A stretch of DNA of 64,000 bases. Source: Trissonchulus latispiculum. Its lineage: Eukaryota > Nematoda > Enoplea > Enoplida > Ironidae. Of this stretch, positions 34,496 through 46,231 are shown one piece after another (the first letter of the stretch is position 1; each line of letters opens with the position of its first letter). The notes under the pieces are model-generated. The model did not search any database and was not told the origin of the DNA. It saw nothing but the letters and a program-made list of their open reading frames with translations. A program made the position numbers and the translations under genes. The stretch covers positions 1 through 64,000 of the forward strand of contig JASAND010022402.1 of the NCBI GenBank assembly GCA_030248195.1. The letters run 5' to 3'.

Positions 34496-35608
34496 CTATG
34501 TTTTATTTCCTGCTACACTAGAACCAACAGAGACCACAGTAGTTTTACCGAAAATGAGTTTTCTGAATCCAACACTTATGTAGTTTCTTAAATGTTTATT
34601 AAATGCAATGTAGATCACCCCATTCCCTGCAACTGATGTGGACCAACTCAGATAAAATACATGAAATCTGATGTCATACTTGACCGGCTGAATTTCTCCA
34701 AATTTTGAGGCAATTTGATGAGTAATTGTCAGCGATATCAGCAAAATGCAGAGTGCAGTAGCCTGTAACGTCATGGCCTTTTCACGAGCATATTCGGAGG
34801 ATTGATTGGAATTCGCTTTCAGGGACTGTTTGTACAAAGCAATGCTTGTATACACGCTAAATGCAAACATTACTAAAATCATGAGCATAGAAATATAATG
34901 ACCAGCGGAAACCAAATTCCTGCCTCCTTCGATAAAGCCAAGAAACATGTCTGTTCCATTATTTTGATATTTTTTGTAGTAAAGACAACATGGTAACAGT
35001 TGTGGCAGTGCTAAAGCACATGCATACAACCATGCAGTTATGATGCCACACGCTGCCAACCGGAATCCATTCAGCTAAAACAAAACATGCAGACGACAGC
35101 TCAATGCAGGAAAATGACGTTAACACATTTAAAAAGTGTTTGCAACATATTTAAAAATTTACAACTACTGTGTGAGCATGGCAACTAGTTGCAGACGTTT
35201 TATTTCCTCTTCAAGCTTTAATTTTACAGCCAATTCTAAAAACTGATAATTTACCTTTAGCCAAATCGGTTTTGTGACTGCGGCGAACCGCATCGCAGTC
35301 ATGGCAAATTGGTTTCCTTTGCTGGCATGAGTACTCAGGAAGGACAGCAACAGCGTGTATCTTACAGCATCAAAGTCTTCAAATAGAAATTGTTTCGGTG
35401 AATAGGCGAATAACAAATAAGCGACCAGTGCATAACTTTGAATGAAGTCAGACAAAGCAAGAGAATAAACAATGTAATAAAATGGATTTTTAAAACGATC
35501 CCGATACAGTACCATAGTAATTAGACACAATAAATATAGTGCAAGTAGTACAGTGTGGTACGCAATCACTGCAATTATCAGAGTATTTGCGAGACCTGCT
35601 TCAACCAT
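34496..35608 (-). CDS. Seven-transmembrane receptor (rhodopsin-like / nematode-type GPCR)
   Basis: Two exons, 35255-35608 and 34496-35074, join in phase 0 (AAG|GTAAAT donor, TTTTAG|CTG acceptor) to give about 310 residues, a normal GPCR length. Seven hydrophobic segments are visible. TM1 is near residue 10-35; TM2 contains NPFYYIVYSLALSDF, with the usual Asp. TM3 ends in MRFAAVTKP, in the place of DRY; TM7 has NGVIYIAFNKHLR in the place of NPxxY. This pattern is closest to the serpentine chemoreceptor-type families known from nematodes. Ligand unknown. The ATG at 35608 leaves a very short N-terminus; the frame stays open about 16 codons upstream without another ATG, so an extra 5' exon is possible. 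Confidence 0.85.
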
Positions 35609-35639
35609 TACTTGATCATTCGGGTGACCTGCGTTAGCA

Positions 35640-36110
35640 TAGTAGTTAAAACAATATGATTAATGCGTACGATTAACGTTGGGGACTTTGATATTTTCGT
35701 TGCAATGATGTTTAATCTTAGCTTTCACAGAATTCAGAAATCGGCAGACTTTATACTGTGTTTTCAACAGAAATGGCAGAAACGATAAAAAATGGTAACT
35801 GAAAATTTTTGTATAATGGTATTATCAATGATTGCATTGGACTGCACCAATCAATATTAAGAGTTGCAGCAGATTAGCAGAAGATTAACCACTAGATTTC
35901 CATTCAGAAATCTGACTTAGTCAGATATGCTATGCAACTATGCTTAAACCTTTTTGGGGCAGCCCAGGCTAAACCTTTAAAATATAAATATTTATGCTTT
36001 CTATGGGAAGTCCAATGCAGATGCTTTCAAACAAATGAACGAACAAAACATTTTATCGCTTAGTGGTCTTCCTTTAATTTTCAGAGTGGATAGGCTTTGA
36101 AAGAAAATGC
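35640..36110. other. No feature recognised
   Basis: Spacer between the complete receptor gene and the receptor fragment upstream. Confidence 0.4.
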
Positions 36111-36185
36111 ACTTAGCATGTTTGACAGATACCGGAACTGACAGTTTTATCTGCAGTACTTTGACAGTTCGATGACATCTTCCTA

Positions 36186-36370
36186 CTATCGGAAATGACT
36201 CTGGTTCCTGAGGATCTGGTGTTTAAAAATATCGGATAAAGCATGACCAATCCTTGTGTTAAGAAAAGAACGACAGAGGAAATATGATATATGAAAGTCG
36301 GACGGCAAACAAAACATAAATACTCCAAGAAGAGCAATTAGTAAATTGGATACCACAAGTGCAAGAATTA
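36186..36370 (-). pseudogene. Fragment of a second GPCR (TM2-like segment)
   Basis: A minus-strand frame reads ALVVSNLLIALLGVFMF then CLPSDFHISYFLC, which fits TM2 and the start of the first extracellular loop of a rhodopsin-like receptor. It ends at a TAG at 36186-36188, or a GTAGGA donor just before it. No neighbouring exons were found, so it may be one exon of a gene or a decayed copy. It lies directly upstream of the complete receptor gene, as in a small tandem family. Confidence 0.45.
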
Positions 36371-36439
36371 TTTTTTAAGCTTCTGAGCAATTAGTGTATA
36401 GAATCAGTGTTATGCTTGGGCAAAATTTTGCTTGATTTG

Positions 36440-37045
36440 TTCGCTTGTTTTGGCCGTAATTCGATGTTAACCAGCCAATTGATCGTTGGCCGTTGGTCGA
36501 AAGCCATTGGCACTTGTTTAGTTATTAGCCAACCAACCCTTGCTAACTGGGATTTACTCATTTTATTCTTACTGGTTTTAATTAGTCGTCAACTTTAAGA
36601 AATTTAGTTCAAAATAGTTTTACCAAATGATTAAATATATTTCTGATTTAATTTTACTGAAAATTTTGCAGGAGGACTACAATAGATTGATAAGACTTTG
36701 GACACCAACACGTTTAAACACTAAGTTGTTAGCACAGTTAAACTATTTTAAAATGGAAAAATCGAAAACGTTGCGCTAGGTGCAGGCATGCTATGTATGT
36801 ATGTAAACTGAAAATATATAGTGTTGTATTTAATATAATCTTTATAGTGTAACATTGATTATGCAGTAAAATTGAATTTCGCGACACAGTTGGCACATAA
36901 AATCAGTAAATTTTTGCTAATCCAACAGTCGACCAATGACCAGACAACAGTCAACGGCCAGCCAATTGGCTGAGATTTTCTCGGCCAACGACCAGCGGAT
37001 TGGCCGGTCAATGGCCGGCTGGTCATTGAGCAGCTATTGGCCGCA
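36440..37045. repeat. Two blocks of TTGGCC/GGCCAA words
   Basis: 36450-36515 and 36925-37040 are rich in GGCCAATTGG, GGCCGTTGG and related words, partly inverted to each other. This resembles the subterminal arrays of the hAT-like elements, but matching ends and a target duplication were not found. Confidence 0.45.
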
Positions 37046-37049
37046 CCGT

Positions 37050-38840
37050 ACAGCGCACAATAATAATCAGATTCCTGCTACCCAAGGCAAGGGCATGCAA
37101 ACGAGACAATGATTATACACTCAGTGAAAGGAACACTGCAGCAAAAAACTGCAAATTTCAATAGCGCTTGATTCCAAAAGATCACATTAAAGGAATATAA
37201 TTCTCACTTTTCAACAAGAAAAAGTTAAATTAAGCTCAGGTCTCTTCTGGCATCCTGCCTTTCAGGGATCATATTTTAGAACAATATGAATCATATTCTA
37301 GTTTGCTGCTGCAAAGCACAAGCAAAAGGTAATTGCATTCTTAGTGTGCAGCTGAAGTTTCAAAATTGAGTTTACTAATTACAAAGCGGAATGCAAAAAT
37401 TGGAACAATCTGGTAGTCATGTGATTTGGAATCTACGGACTTTCGTTCTGCGATCAAGGAAGTCGCAACCTCAGGTGTTATATATAGTACTATCATTTCT
37501 ACAGCGAACAGCAAATAGCCACTGTTGTGAAAACGATAGCGTTTTCCAGCAGTGCTGCTCTCGAGATTAGGTACTGAAATCTGGTCCTTTCAGGAACAAA
37601 ACCATCACAAGCATTATTGAACTAGAAGTGTGCACTAGGAGCATGAAAATGACTATCCTTTAGCACAATGTGCAACGTTTAGCATTCGTTTCTATTGACA
37701 AGAAGGTACAGCGTGTACCATAAAAATTGATGAAACAAAATGTACTCCACCTATTCTCGGCCTCTATTCAGTCTGACCTACTAATACCGTAAATTTTCAC
37801 CAGGACCAGTTTGTTTCATTTTGCGTTTGCAAGCAGTCGTTATCATTAGTATCTTACGACTTTTGCAAAGTGTCCAGCGACACCAATTGCTATATATATA
37901 TAGAATCTTTCTGCAGAGATTACTGTCCTCATTGAGAATGAAAGATTGACATCCGAAACAGGCACGAAGAACGAAGTCAGTAAAGTTTTCCTTGGTAAAA
38001 GTAAGTTTTCCTTGGCTTCGGACAGATAGTAAGGATAATGTATGTGAAAAAATAAATTGAGTGTAGTTTGAGTGCAGTAAGTTGTAACAAGATTCCCTCT
38101 AAAAGGGTTAATATTCCGTCGTTGAGCCTTTTAGTTATCTTAATTTAAAAGTTTTCAGATTCAAATTATCAAGTTTCTTACGTTACTTTATTAAATTACT
38201 CACTTTACTTACTGCGTTGACATTGACTTTGATTTGAAGATAATAGTGATATGAACCTTTTTATTTATGTAATTAGAATCTGAGAAGCAAAATGCATCGT
38301 TCCATTGAACTCCCTTAAAACTTGATGTGTCAGAATGCAAGTGTCGGGCCTCCTGCCCAAGCAGACGTTATACCCGTGACTTTAAGTATCTATACAACTG
38401 TAGAAAACACGATGGCTTCTTTTCCAACAACTTTCAGAAATATCTGAATCATTGATTTGTTTCTACATCCAACGTTGTACGAAGGACAGTAAAAGAAATT
38501 TAAACCGCTGTAATTCAACTGTGAATTTATCTCTGGCTATTGCGGTGGCAGTCTTGCGTCTTTACCACTACACTAGCCGTTCTGTATTATGCAGGCATTT
38601 TAATTGAATCTCGTCTCGATTCGCGGATTGCCCAAAAAAAATAGGTAGACTGAGATTAGCTTTGGGATAAGTTTTATTTTTTAGAGCATCGAACGTCGAG
38701 GAGGAGCTGCTAACAGACAGTTTGCTAATCCTAATCTGATTTGGTGCAATTTCAATTTGACATTGTCCTGTATAAGTTTTGTGTGAGTGGACCTTCACTA
38801 ATCGATAATAGCTGCGAAGGATTTCAGAAACAAGTAACTC
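37050..38840. other. No gene recognised
   Basis: Unique-looking AT-rich DNA. A 91-codon minus-strand frame at 38568-38843 has no recognisable domain. Confidence 0.4.
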
Positions 38841-38847
38841 CACGGTG

Positions 38848-38875
38848 TATTTTTATCTCGCCTGGAGGCGAGATA
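38848..38875 (-). repeat. Conserved hairpin, copy 3
   Basis: On the minus strand: TATCTCGCC-TCCA-GGCGAGATA followed by AAAATAC. Same layout as copies at 11989 and 21174 with another set of paired stem bases. Confidence 0.6.
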
Positions 38876-38879
38876 CTTG

Positions 38880-39945
38880 TAATCGTTTGAGTTCGTTTCC
38901 GAACTCTTTTGGGCGAAGCGTTAAAATGCTACTTATGCTCAACGCAGGGCTCACTTAGCTGGCTGTTCTCGTTGGTAGGGAAATAGGTTTGAAACTTTGA
39001 TGCAACACTTATTAAAAACGTTTGCAATAAACGTAAATACGGCATAAACAAGCAGAAAAGTCGTTTACTTAAGTTTTCTAAAGAAAAATTTAATTTGCTA
39101 AAATTATGTGCAGCTGCGTGGAATCTTTCCAACAGGTCCCCCTTTGGTTGTAAAACGGAATTTAGCTCGTTGCCACAGCATTTTGTTACAATATGCAAAT
39201 TAGTTGGAAATAAATTGCAATCAGTTAAAACTGTTAGCGGTAGGGTTCAGCAGCAAGAAAATAGGTATCAGATCAGCTACGACATTCTCATGCAATATTT
39301 GGGTCTCAGCACCATATCCAAAATTCATTTGTGAATGCTAACAATACTCACACTTTTCAGAGCGGAGTCGGACCACGCAGATAAAGATTACACTTTGGCA
39401 AGACCAGGTTTATATACAGTTAACATATTACTCCCCGAAATTATACCCCTTCCAGTAGTTTAATTTCGTGGAAGTAATTCTTGTGAGTTCCATTGGAATT
39501 TTAAAAGTAAGACTCCTGCAGTAAAATAAGGGGAGTAAAAATTCCAAAGAGAATGTTACTGAAGGATAAAGTCATTGGGAAGTATATAATTAATTTCTTA
39601 CGAAATTACTACTGGTGAGTCGATGCCTGAAGGAGACATGAATATTCAACCATTTTATTAATTTCACAATTCAGTAATAATCTGATTCTATTAATTTTTA
39701 GTTCGACACTGCGAGATAATGCCCCTTTTAGGGGCCTACTTGTTAAATTACAAACATTTATTTGCTAAAACTAATTGAAACTTCTGCAATGGGCTTAGTT
39801 TGGATACTTCTAAAAACCAAAGAGCTATCTTCATCACATTTTATTGCTTCTAAAAATGAATATACTAGGCCGTGTGTTAAATACAGGAGAAACATCAGAG
39901 CCAAACAATCGCGTACATGCATTTTATACTACAAAACCGGGTGAG
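38880..39945. other. No gene recognised
   Basis: Overlapping frames on both strands at 38929-39334 are mirror images of each other and show no domain. Confidence 0.4.
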
Positions 39946-39946
39946 A

Positions 39947-39976
39947 TATTCCGTCCCAGCGAAATAAAAAAAACAT
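39947..39976 (+). repeat. Conserved hairpin, copy 4 (decayed)
   Basis: TATTCCGTCCCAGCGAAATA followed by AAAAAAAC. It keeps the outer layout and A-run of copies 1-3, but stem pairing is partly lost. Confidence 0.45.
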
Positions 39977-41321
39977 CATCCTCGTTGTATTACAAGGTTC
40001 TGTTATAAGTGTTATCTGTCTTTCTTGTCGTGGATTTCTGATGTCTGGTCAAATCGGCTTGGTGATCCAACTGCGTACTTCTACTAGCAAATTTCAAATA
40101 ATATCAAGTTTTCATCCTGACATAATACAGATAAGAGGGACTTATTTAACTTTAGCATCTATTTGGTTGGCTGGACCTTTCGCATATATTAGCTCCATTT
40201 TTGAGTAATAGGTGTTTCAAAATGGAGTATCCCCCAGTTTGTCAGTACTACAGTTTGTCAACTCTACTCCCGATAATTAGGGCTGTCCGTCCAACTCTTT
40301 TCATGCCATCCCCACATTGTCAACTTGTGCTAATCAAATTTACTGCTAATAAATTTTTCTCAGGGGGACTCAGAGTTGGAAGTGGGTCGTGGGTACCCGC
40401 GGGTCGACTTTCAGGTCAGTCGGTACCCCTGGGTCAGAGCGGGTCAAGGGTTATTTTTGTTCACACAATCTTTATGCTAAATTTCGTGCTAATTTCACCA
40501 AAAAATTTACAATTTATGTTAAATTTTCAATTTTTCTCTAACTTTTGGCTCTTTTGTATGTCTTTATACATTATAATATTGTTTTTATGATAAAACTATT
40601 TATTTCTATTTTTTAAATCTTGAGTCAAAAATATTTCAGTAATATTTCCCGGACATAGTCATTGGCATAGATATGAATTTTATTTACTCAAAGGCTTTAA
40701 TGTTTCTGCGTCGATTGACAAACTGTTTGCGCGAAAACAATGTTTACAGCTATTACAACAGCCTGCAAATCTATGTTTCTGTAAAGAGCGTGAGCTGCTT
40801 CCAATAAATTCCAGTTCAAAGAGTGATGTTCATTCCTAATTTTCTTGATGCTAATAAAGTGTATGACATAAATGGTAGTTTGTTATCATATCCAAGTTAG
40901 GAGTGGACAGTGTTATATAAACACTCCTGCGGTAGTTACTACACAGCTGTAAAAATAAGTAGGGTAAACTTTCCTAATAAGGGCCGCCATTTTATTTTTC
41001 TGTTTACAGCTTACTCAATTTCCCTAATAAGGGCCACGCCATTCCTATTAAGGGCCAGTTTTTCCTAATAAGTGCCCCTAGCTAAGTTACGTGAAAATGA
41101 AGCTAAATGTTTGCTGAAAATAGTGCAAATCATCAAAACCAAAGTGCAAATACTCAAAATCGAGTCTGCAACTTATATAGATGTAAATAAACAAGAGCTC
41201 AGAAACACTTATACATCTTGGAGCAGTCTACACTGTTCTAAAAATATATTACACAAATCACAGACTTTGAAGAAGACTTTCATATGTTTAGCAACAATAA
41301 ATAAACTTTGCTAGATATCAT

Positions 41322-41430
41322 AAGCTAACATGGGGGAACAGCGGGTTCAAGCCCCCACTCCGGGACAGACAAAGTATACTTGCCCTACCGCCGTCGAGGG
41401 CAAGGGGCCAGATTAAAAAACATTTCTGGC
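41322..41430 (+). repeat. tRNA-derived SINE-like element, copy 2
   Basis: GCGGGTTCAAGCCCCC (B-box-like) is followed by a perfect 8-bp stem, CTTGCCCT ... AGGGCAAG, around CCGCCGTC, then CCAGATTAAAAAA. It shares its order of motifs with the minus-strand copy at 4255-4395. Confidence 0.5.
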
Positions 41431-42867
41431 TTATCCGGAACTTTTAAAAAATTCTAAAATTTTGATCAATTTTCCTGAAAAATTAAGAAATCATGTAAAG
41501 AATACCAGCGAAGCCGGACATTTGAAATTTCGATGCGAAAACACATTTTCCCGGCCATTTCTGCTTACCAAGTGCCAATTTTTTCTTACCTCTCTGGCTT
41601 TTTCTAGGTAAAAATATCTGAGGGGATCTGGTGGTGGGCGGGGCGGATTTATGGGGGGATTTTTTCGAAAAATGCTTAAAACATAGCTATTTTTTGCTGC
41701 TGAGCTAAGGAATTAGCTAAATTTCTTACCTAAATTTAAGCTTAAAATAGCAAAAACATGTTTAAAAATTTAAAAATCCGGCGAAACCGGAATGTTTTTT
41801 AAAATTTGCCCTCGAAACCCTATTTTTCCTGGAACTTTAAAGTTTTGGGGGAAAGTCAGAATCCTGGGGGGGCGATTCTGGGGGAAACCGATTTCTTTGG
41901 GGGGCCTCCCTGTAGGAAAAAGCTAGCCTCTTGTTCCTGACGGCTGTAGGGCTTGTAAATGGTTCAGGCTGGGTGGACCCCCATGTCCCCCCGTGCTAAC
42001 GAAGCTAACCGTTGTGGAAGCCAATTTGAGAACCTATGTACCACTGGCCCGACGAAAGCAATTTTTCCGAAACACAATTTGCTTTTAAACGTTTTTAGCT
42101 TTTGTCGATAAACAATTTAAAAACAACTTTATTGAACGCTTTTGCGATTTCGTTTAAGATTTTGAAGCGAAGCAGGAAAATTTTTGGGATTTTAGAAAAT
42201 CTATTTATTGCCCATCCCTTGACCTTTTAGTTTATAGCCACATATCTGACCCTGTGAAAGCAATCTAGGGGGATAATAATTCTATAATTCAATAATTCTA
42301 TTTTACAACATAGCTCAGTGAAACAATTTATCACTCGTTTTCCCAATTTCAAAAAGCAGTGAAATCCACCAATTCACTAAAATTTGGATGAATTCCTGGA
42401 AGTGAAAGGTTAGAAAAGAAGCGAACATCAACATCCAGTGAATCAACTTGTTTCCGCAGCCAATTTTTCAGGGAAACTGCGGTTAGATCCACCGGCTTCT
42501 GTAGTTTACTTTAGTTTTTGCATGTGAAAGTGGCCCTTATTTAGTTCAAATCTGCTCGGCCCTTATTACGGTTGTGTGGCCCTAATTAAGCAGTACTAGG
42601 CCCTTATTAGGAAATATTGTGATTTTCAATTTATTCAATTCAGTATTTCACAAACTCGTTTCAATGTAAAATTTTTTATGTCCAGCGAAAGAACGACTTG
42701 AGCTGATCATAATACATTTTAAAGTATAAAAATCCATGCAATATTGAGTTCAGGAACGGATTTTATACAACTCTTTTGCACTTTTACTGTGTAGAGACTG
42801 TGCATATAAATCAGATAATGCACAGTGCAGCGTGCGTATAACTAAGTTAACTAAGCACACTAGGAGG

Positions 42868-42980
42868 CCTGTCCCTAATCTAAGTTGCTGAAGCATACAG
42901 TTTCCTGCATGCTTCAGCAGTGTGTACTGCAGAGCTCCAACCTAGACAGCTCTGCTGCACACCAAAAAATAGGCCTCCCA
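42868..42980. repeat. Small inverted repeat, GGAGGCCT ends
   Basis: GGAGGCCT at about 42870 and AGGCCTCC at about 42970 bracket a palindrome-rich 110-bp stretch (GCTGAAGCATAC / GCATGCTTCAGC). Probably a small MITE; no target duplication recognised. Confidence 0.4.
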
Positions 42981-43941
42981 GCCATGGGCTTGGTGCCACT
43001 TTACACTGAAATTTGTCTAGATATATCTGTCAGCTGCAACATAAACGAGTAAGGTTTCATCAATTAAGGATAGATTTAATCGTTGTGTAAGTACTTTACA
43101 TCACACCTTAGCGCTGTTCACTAATTTCTACTGCGCACGTCGCATGGGAAGCCCTCGTGCGTGGCACTCGTGCGTTTCGCACACTCGTGCGAGCTGCCCA
43201 CACGGCGTGCGTATAAATCAGTGAATGCACGCTCAGGTGTGCTATAACGTATACTTATCGAATTGCTGTAAAAAGCTGAAGCAGGATGAAAAAGTTACTT
43301 AGTCAACGTGTCAGTACAAAACTGTAGGATGTAGCGTGAAAGCAGGCACTTATTCTATCAAGTTTTATGTCAAAATGAAGCTCAGAAAATGAAGAATCAC
43401 GTGAAAATCTAAACCAATATTATTGGATGTATTGTTCGTTGAGTAGACTTTTTTCAATCACAAAGCGGCCCTTATTAGGAAAAGGCCCTTATTGGGAAAG
43501 CTTACCCTAACAATGAATCAACTGAACTTTTACGAAATTAGGTACTACAAGAAGAGTCTGTAAAACAAAGCTCTTCAAAACTTTGCCTAAACACTGATTC
43601 TTCTGACCGATCTTGGTCCCAACACTTTCGCGATAGCATAGCATCCTCAGAACTAGCGAAAACGAAGATGAAACATGCTGTAGTTAGCTGTGAACGCCAA
43701 ATTTTTGTTTGAAAGTTTTAATACTTCACTACGTGCATTTTAAAAGTGTTAATTTTGTTCGATGCATGCTATAGAGTACTTAAATATGCAAAAATGTCCA
43801 AATTTAAGAAGTGGGTCAAGTGGGTCGACGAAATTTCAGTGGGTCGCGGGTCGTGGGTCGCGGGTCGCGGGTCAGGGATCCGCGGGTCGCGGGTACCCGC
43901 GGGTTGCGAAATTGCGACCCACTTCCAACTCTGGGGGGACT

Positions 43942-44680
43942 TGCTTTACGCTGGATGAAATAAAACTTTAACCTTAAAAACTTATTAATCTTAGTTAATT
44001 TGTAACTTTTGTAACGATTTGTAACGAGACCCCCAGGTTTGTGTAACGGCACTAAAGTTGGTGTAGCGGAACTTCACGGTTTGTGTGTGTAGCGACACCA
44101 CATCGAATTTTCAATACAATTTGAGTCACTTGCATAACGAATTGTTACAGTGTTTTTACGCATATACTATTTCTGTTGTTATTAACACATTGATTCAGTT
44201 TCAGCTAATTAAACGGAGTATTGCAACAATGTTCTTAGTGTGTTTAAAACAACCTATCAAAATTAAGTACACTATGTTACAGCCACTGAGAATGCACCCG
44301 CAAGATTCTGATTGGCTGCGTTACCTTACTACATACGTACCTTAATACATACATAGAGCATATCTACTGGTAAAATTTAACACACAACGCAATTTCTTTT
44401 CAGCGTAAGCATCTAAACTTCATGTATATTATTTAATATGCAGCAAGAAGTGATATTACAATGGATACAGATTGTAGTCGTGAAGCTAATTGAAATGAAT
44501 GAAAAATTTAACTAATGAAAAATATGAGATTGTATTGAATATCAAACAACAATAATAAAAATAAGAAAAGTTTGTTAAAGAAGCGAATACTTATTAATTT
44601 GCAATGAAATCATTAAGTTCTATTACCTTCTAAACTCTGCTTAACCTGCGTGTTTTGGCTGGGATTGAATTTCAATGGGA
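43942..44680. other. No feature recognised
   Basis: No gene or repeat seen. Confidence 0.4.
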
Positions 44681-44684
44681 AAAG

Positions 44685-44947
44685 CGTTAAGAGAGTTAAG
44701 CAGAGTTAAATTTAACCCTGTCATGAAAAGAGTAGAGTTAAAACTAGCTCTGCAAGTATTTAACTCTTGCAGCTATTCTTGAAACGGGTTGAGTTAGAGC
44801 GAGTTAATTTTAAATCCTTTCAAGAAACAACGCAACGTTAAAATCTTTGACTCTCTCTAACCCGCAGAGTTAAAATTAACTCGTTTAACCCTTCTTGAAA
44901 AGGATCGAGTTAATTTTATCTCTACTCTACCCTTTCTTGAAAAGGCC
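44685..44947. mobile_element. GAGTTAAA MITE relative, left-truncated
   Basis: Right end CTTTCTTGAAAAGGCCCT equals the right end of the MITE at 2781-2942, and the body is full of GAGTTAAA/TTTAACTC words in both orientations. The left end lacks the AGGGCC terminus and no TA follows the right end. Confidence 0.65.
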
Positions 44948-44949
44948 CT

Positions 44950-45810
44950 GATTCTAAATTGGTTAAAGCGTGAAATGGTCCGCTCACCAAACCTGAGTAC
45001 TGCTGATAATAAAAAGATGGTTATCCCTGGAAAGCGCTATGCTTTCTTTATCAATTTGCCACAGTTTGCAATATCATGAATAAAATTTTTATCATTTTGT
45101 GAGTTTCAGTTCCATTAACTTTGTATCGTTGGATTCAGCTCAGACTAAACTTTATGATTATGTTCTTTTTACGATTATGTTCTTTTTACTTACTTTGATG
45201 TATTCGCTTTGCTGAAATTGTGGGTCAATAAGTGGTAGTCTTCGAAAAAATCGAATTTCAAATTTTGAAAAACCACATAAATCACATGAAAGCTATCTCA
45301 TAAACGGTCCTTAAAATCTAATTGAAAAAGTTCTCCATTTCAATTTCCCATAGTATCACAATTCTTGACGACATTAGCTCGTATTTGGGGTACAATATGT
45401 TTGAGACATGTGCTAATTTTCCCCCAAGCGGCTAGTTCCTAGCATCTACTGGTGTTTCCAAACTTAAAATATCGGCTTCTTTTGATGAATTTTATTTTTT
45501 TAAATTTATTTTTCGACCTAAAGAATGTTCATGCCATGACGGTCCAGAAAATATATGCATTGCTGCAGCAAAAATGTAACGACAACTTAGTATAAACAAA
45601 ACAATTTCGCTCCCCATGTTTTTTGGTCAGGGTTTAGTAATTTTTGATTGATAAATTAATTCCATAACCGACTGAGCTTTCGCAAAAACCAAGATATCAT
45701 GAGGTACTTATGAGTCTTACTTGAACATATCTTGTTGTGAGTCAAATCACAGAATTCACTGAAATTTACAGCCATTAGTGGAATGTCTGGCTTCTATAGG
45801 GCTGAGTTAT
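44950..45810. other. No feature recognised
   Basis: No gene or repeat seen. Confidence 0.4.
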
Positions 45811-45819
45811 GAGTTATAG

Positions 45820-46160
45820 CAAGAGTACATAATTACTAAGAGTGTGACAAGCATCAAGCTCTTAGTCATTATGCTTGGGACATCATCTGAACGATAACGA
45901 CTGCCCCCCCACAAATTAGACCCATCACTTCAAAGAAATTTGGACGCTATGTGTGCTGAAGCTAGCAAGCAACAGACGCACATTGAACCAACTGAGTAGT
46001 TGTGTTTTTGAGCTTTAGAACACAAACACATCGTGCAAATTTCTTTGAAGTGATGGGTCTAATTTGTGTAGGGGGTCAGCCGTTTTCATGCAGATGATGT
46101 CCCAAGCCTAATAACTGAGAGCTTGACGCTTGTCACACTCTTAGCTATTATGTACTCTTG
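45820..46160. mobile_element. 341-bp foldback MITE
   Basis: Arms of about 130 bp (45820-45950 and 46034-46160) are inverted copies starting CAAGAGTACATAATTACTAA. They are flanked by a 7-bp direct repeat, GTTATAG, at 45813-45819 and 46161-46167. No coding capacity. Confidence 0.85.
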
Positions 46161-46231
46161 GTTATAGTGGTGTGCTGAAGTGGCTTGACTTGGGCGGTCA
46201 TGAACTAACTCATCTATTATATCCAATCCAG

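Larger units (their letters stand above)
40962..43507. mobile_element. TA-flanked element with AATAAGGGCC subterminal repeats
   Basis: Inverted ends GGGTAAACTTTCCTAATAAG (two changes at the other end), flanked by TA at 40960-40961 and 43508-43509. The word CCTAATAAGGGCC recurs near 40970-41070 and, inverted, near 42530-42615 and 43466-43495. 2.5 kb, nested in the hAT-like element. The array at 42530-42615 may be the end of another, internal copy. End sequences resemble those of 8914-10034. Confidence 0.8.
40371..43933. mobile_element. hAT-like non-autonomous transposon, 3.6 kb, GGGTCG arrays
   Basis: Perfect 19-bp inverted ends CAGAGTTGGAAGTGGGTCG, flanked by the exact 8-bp duplication GGGGGACT (40363-40370, 43934-43941). 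Subterminal arrays of GCGGGTCG/GGGTACCC words lie at 40386-40450 and 43815-43915. Most of the interior is a second element at 40962-43507; the original was about 1 kb and has no transposase. Confidence 0.93.

Noticed and set aside
36440..37045. A fifth hAT-like element
   Set aside because: GGCC-rich arrays are present at both sides, but no matching terminal inverted repeats or 8-bp duplication could be found.
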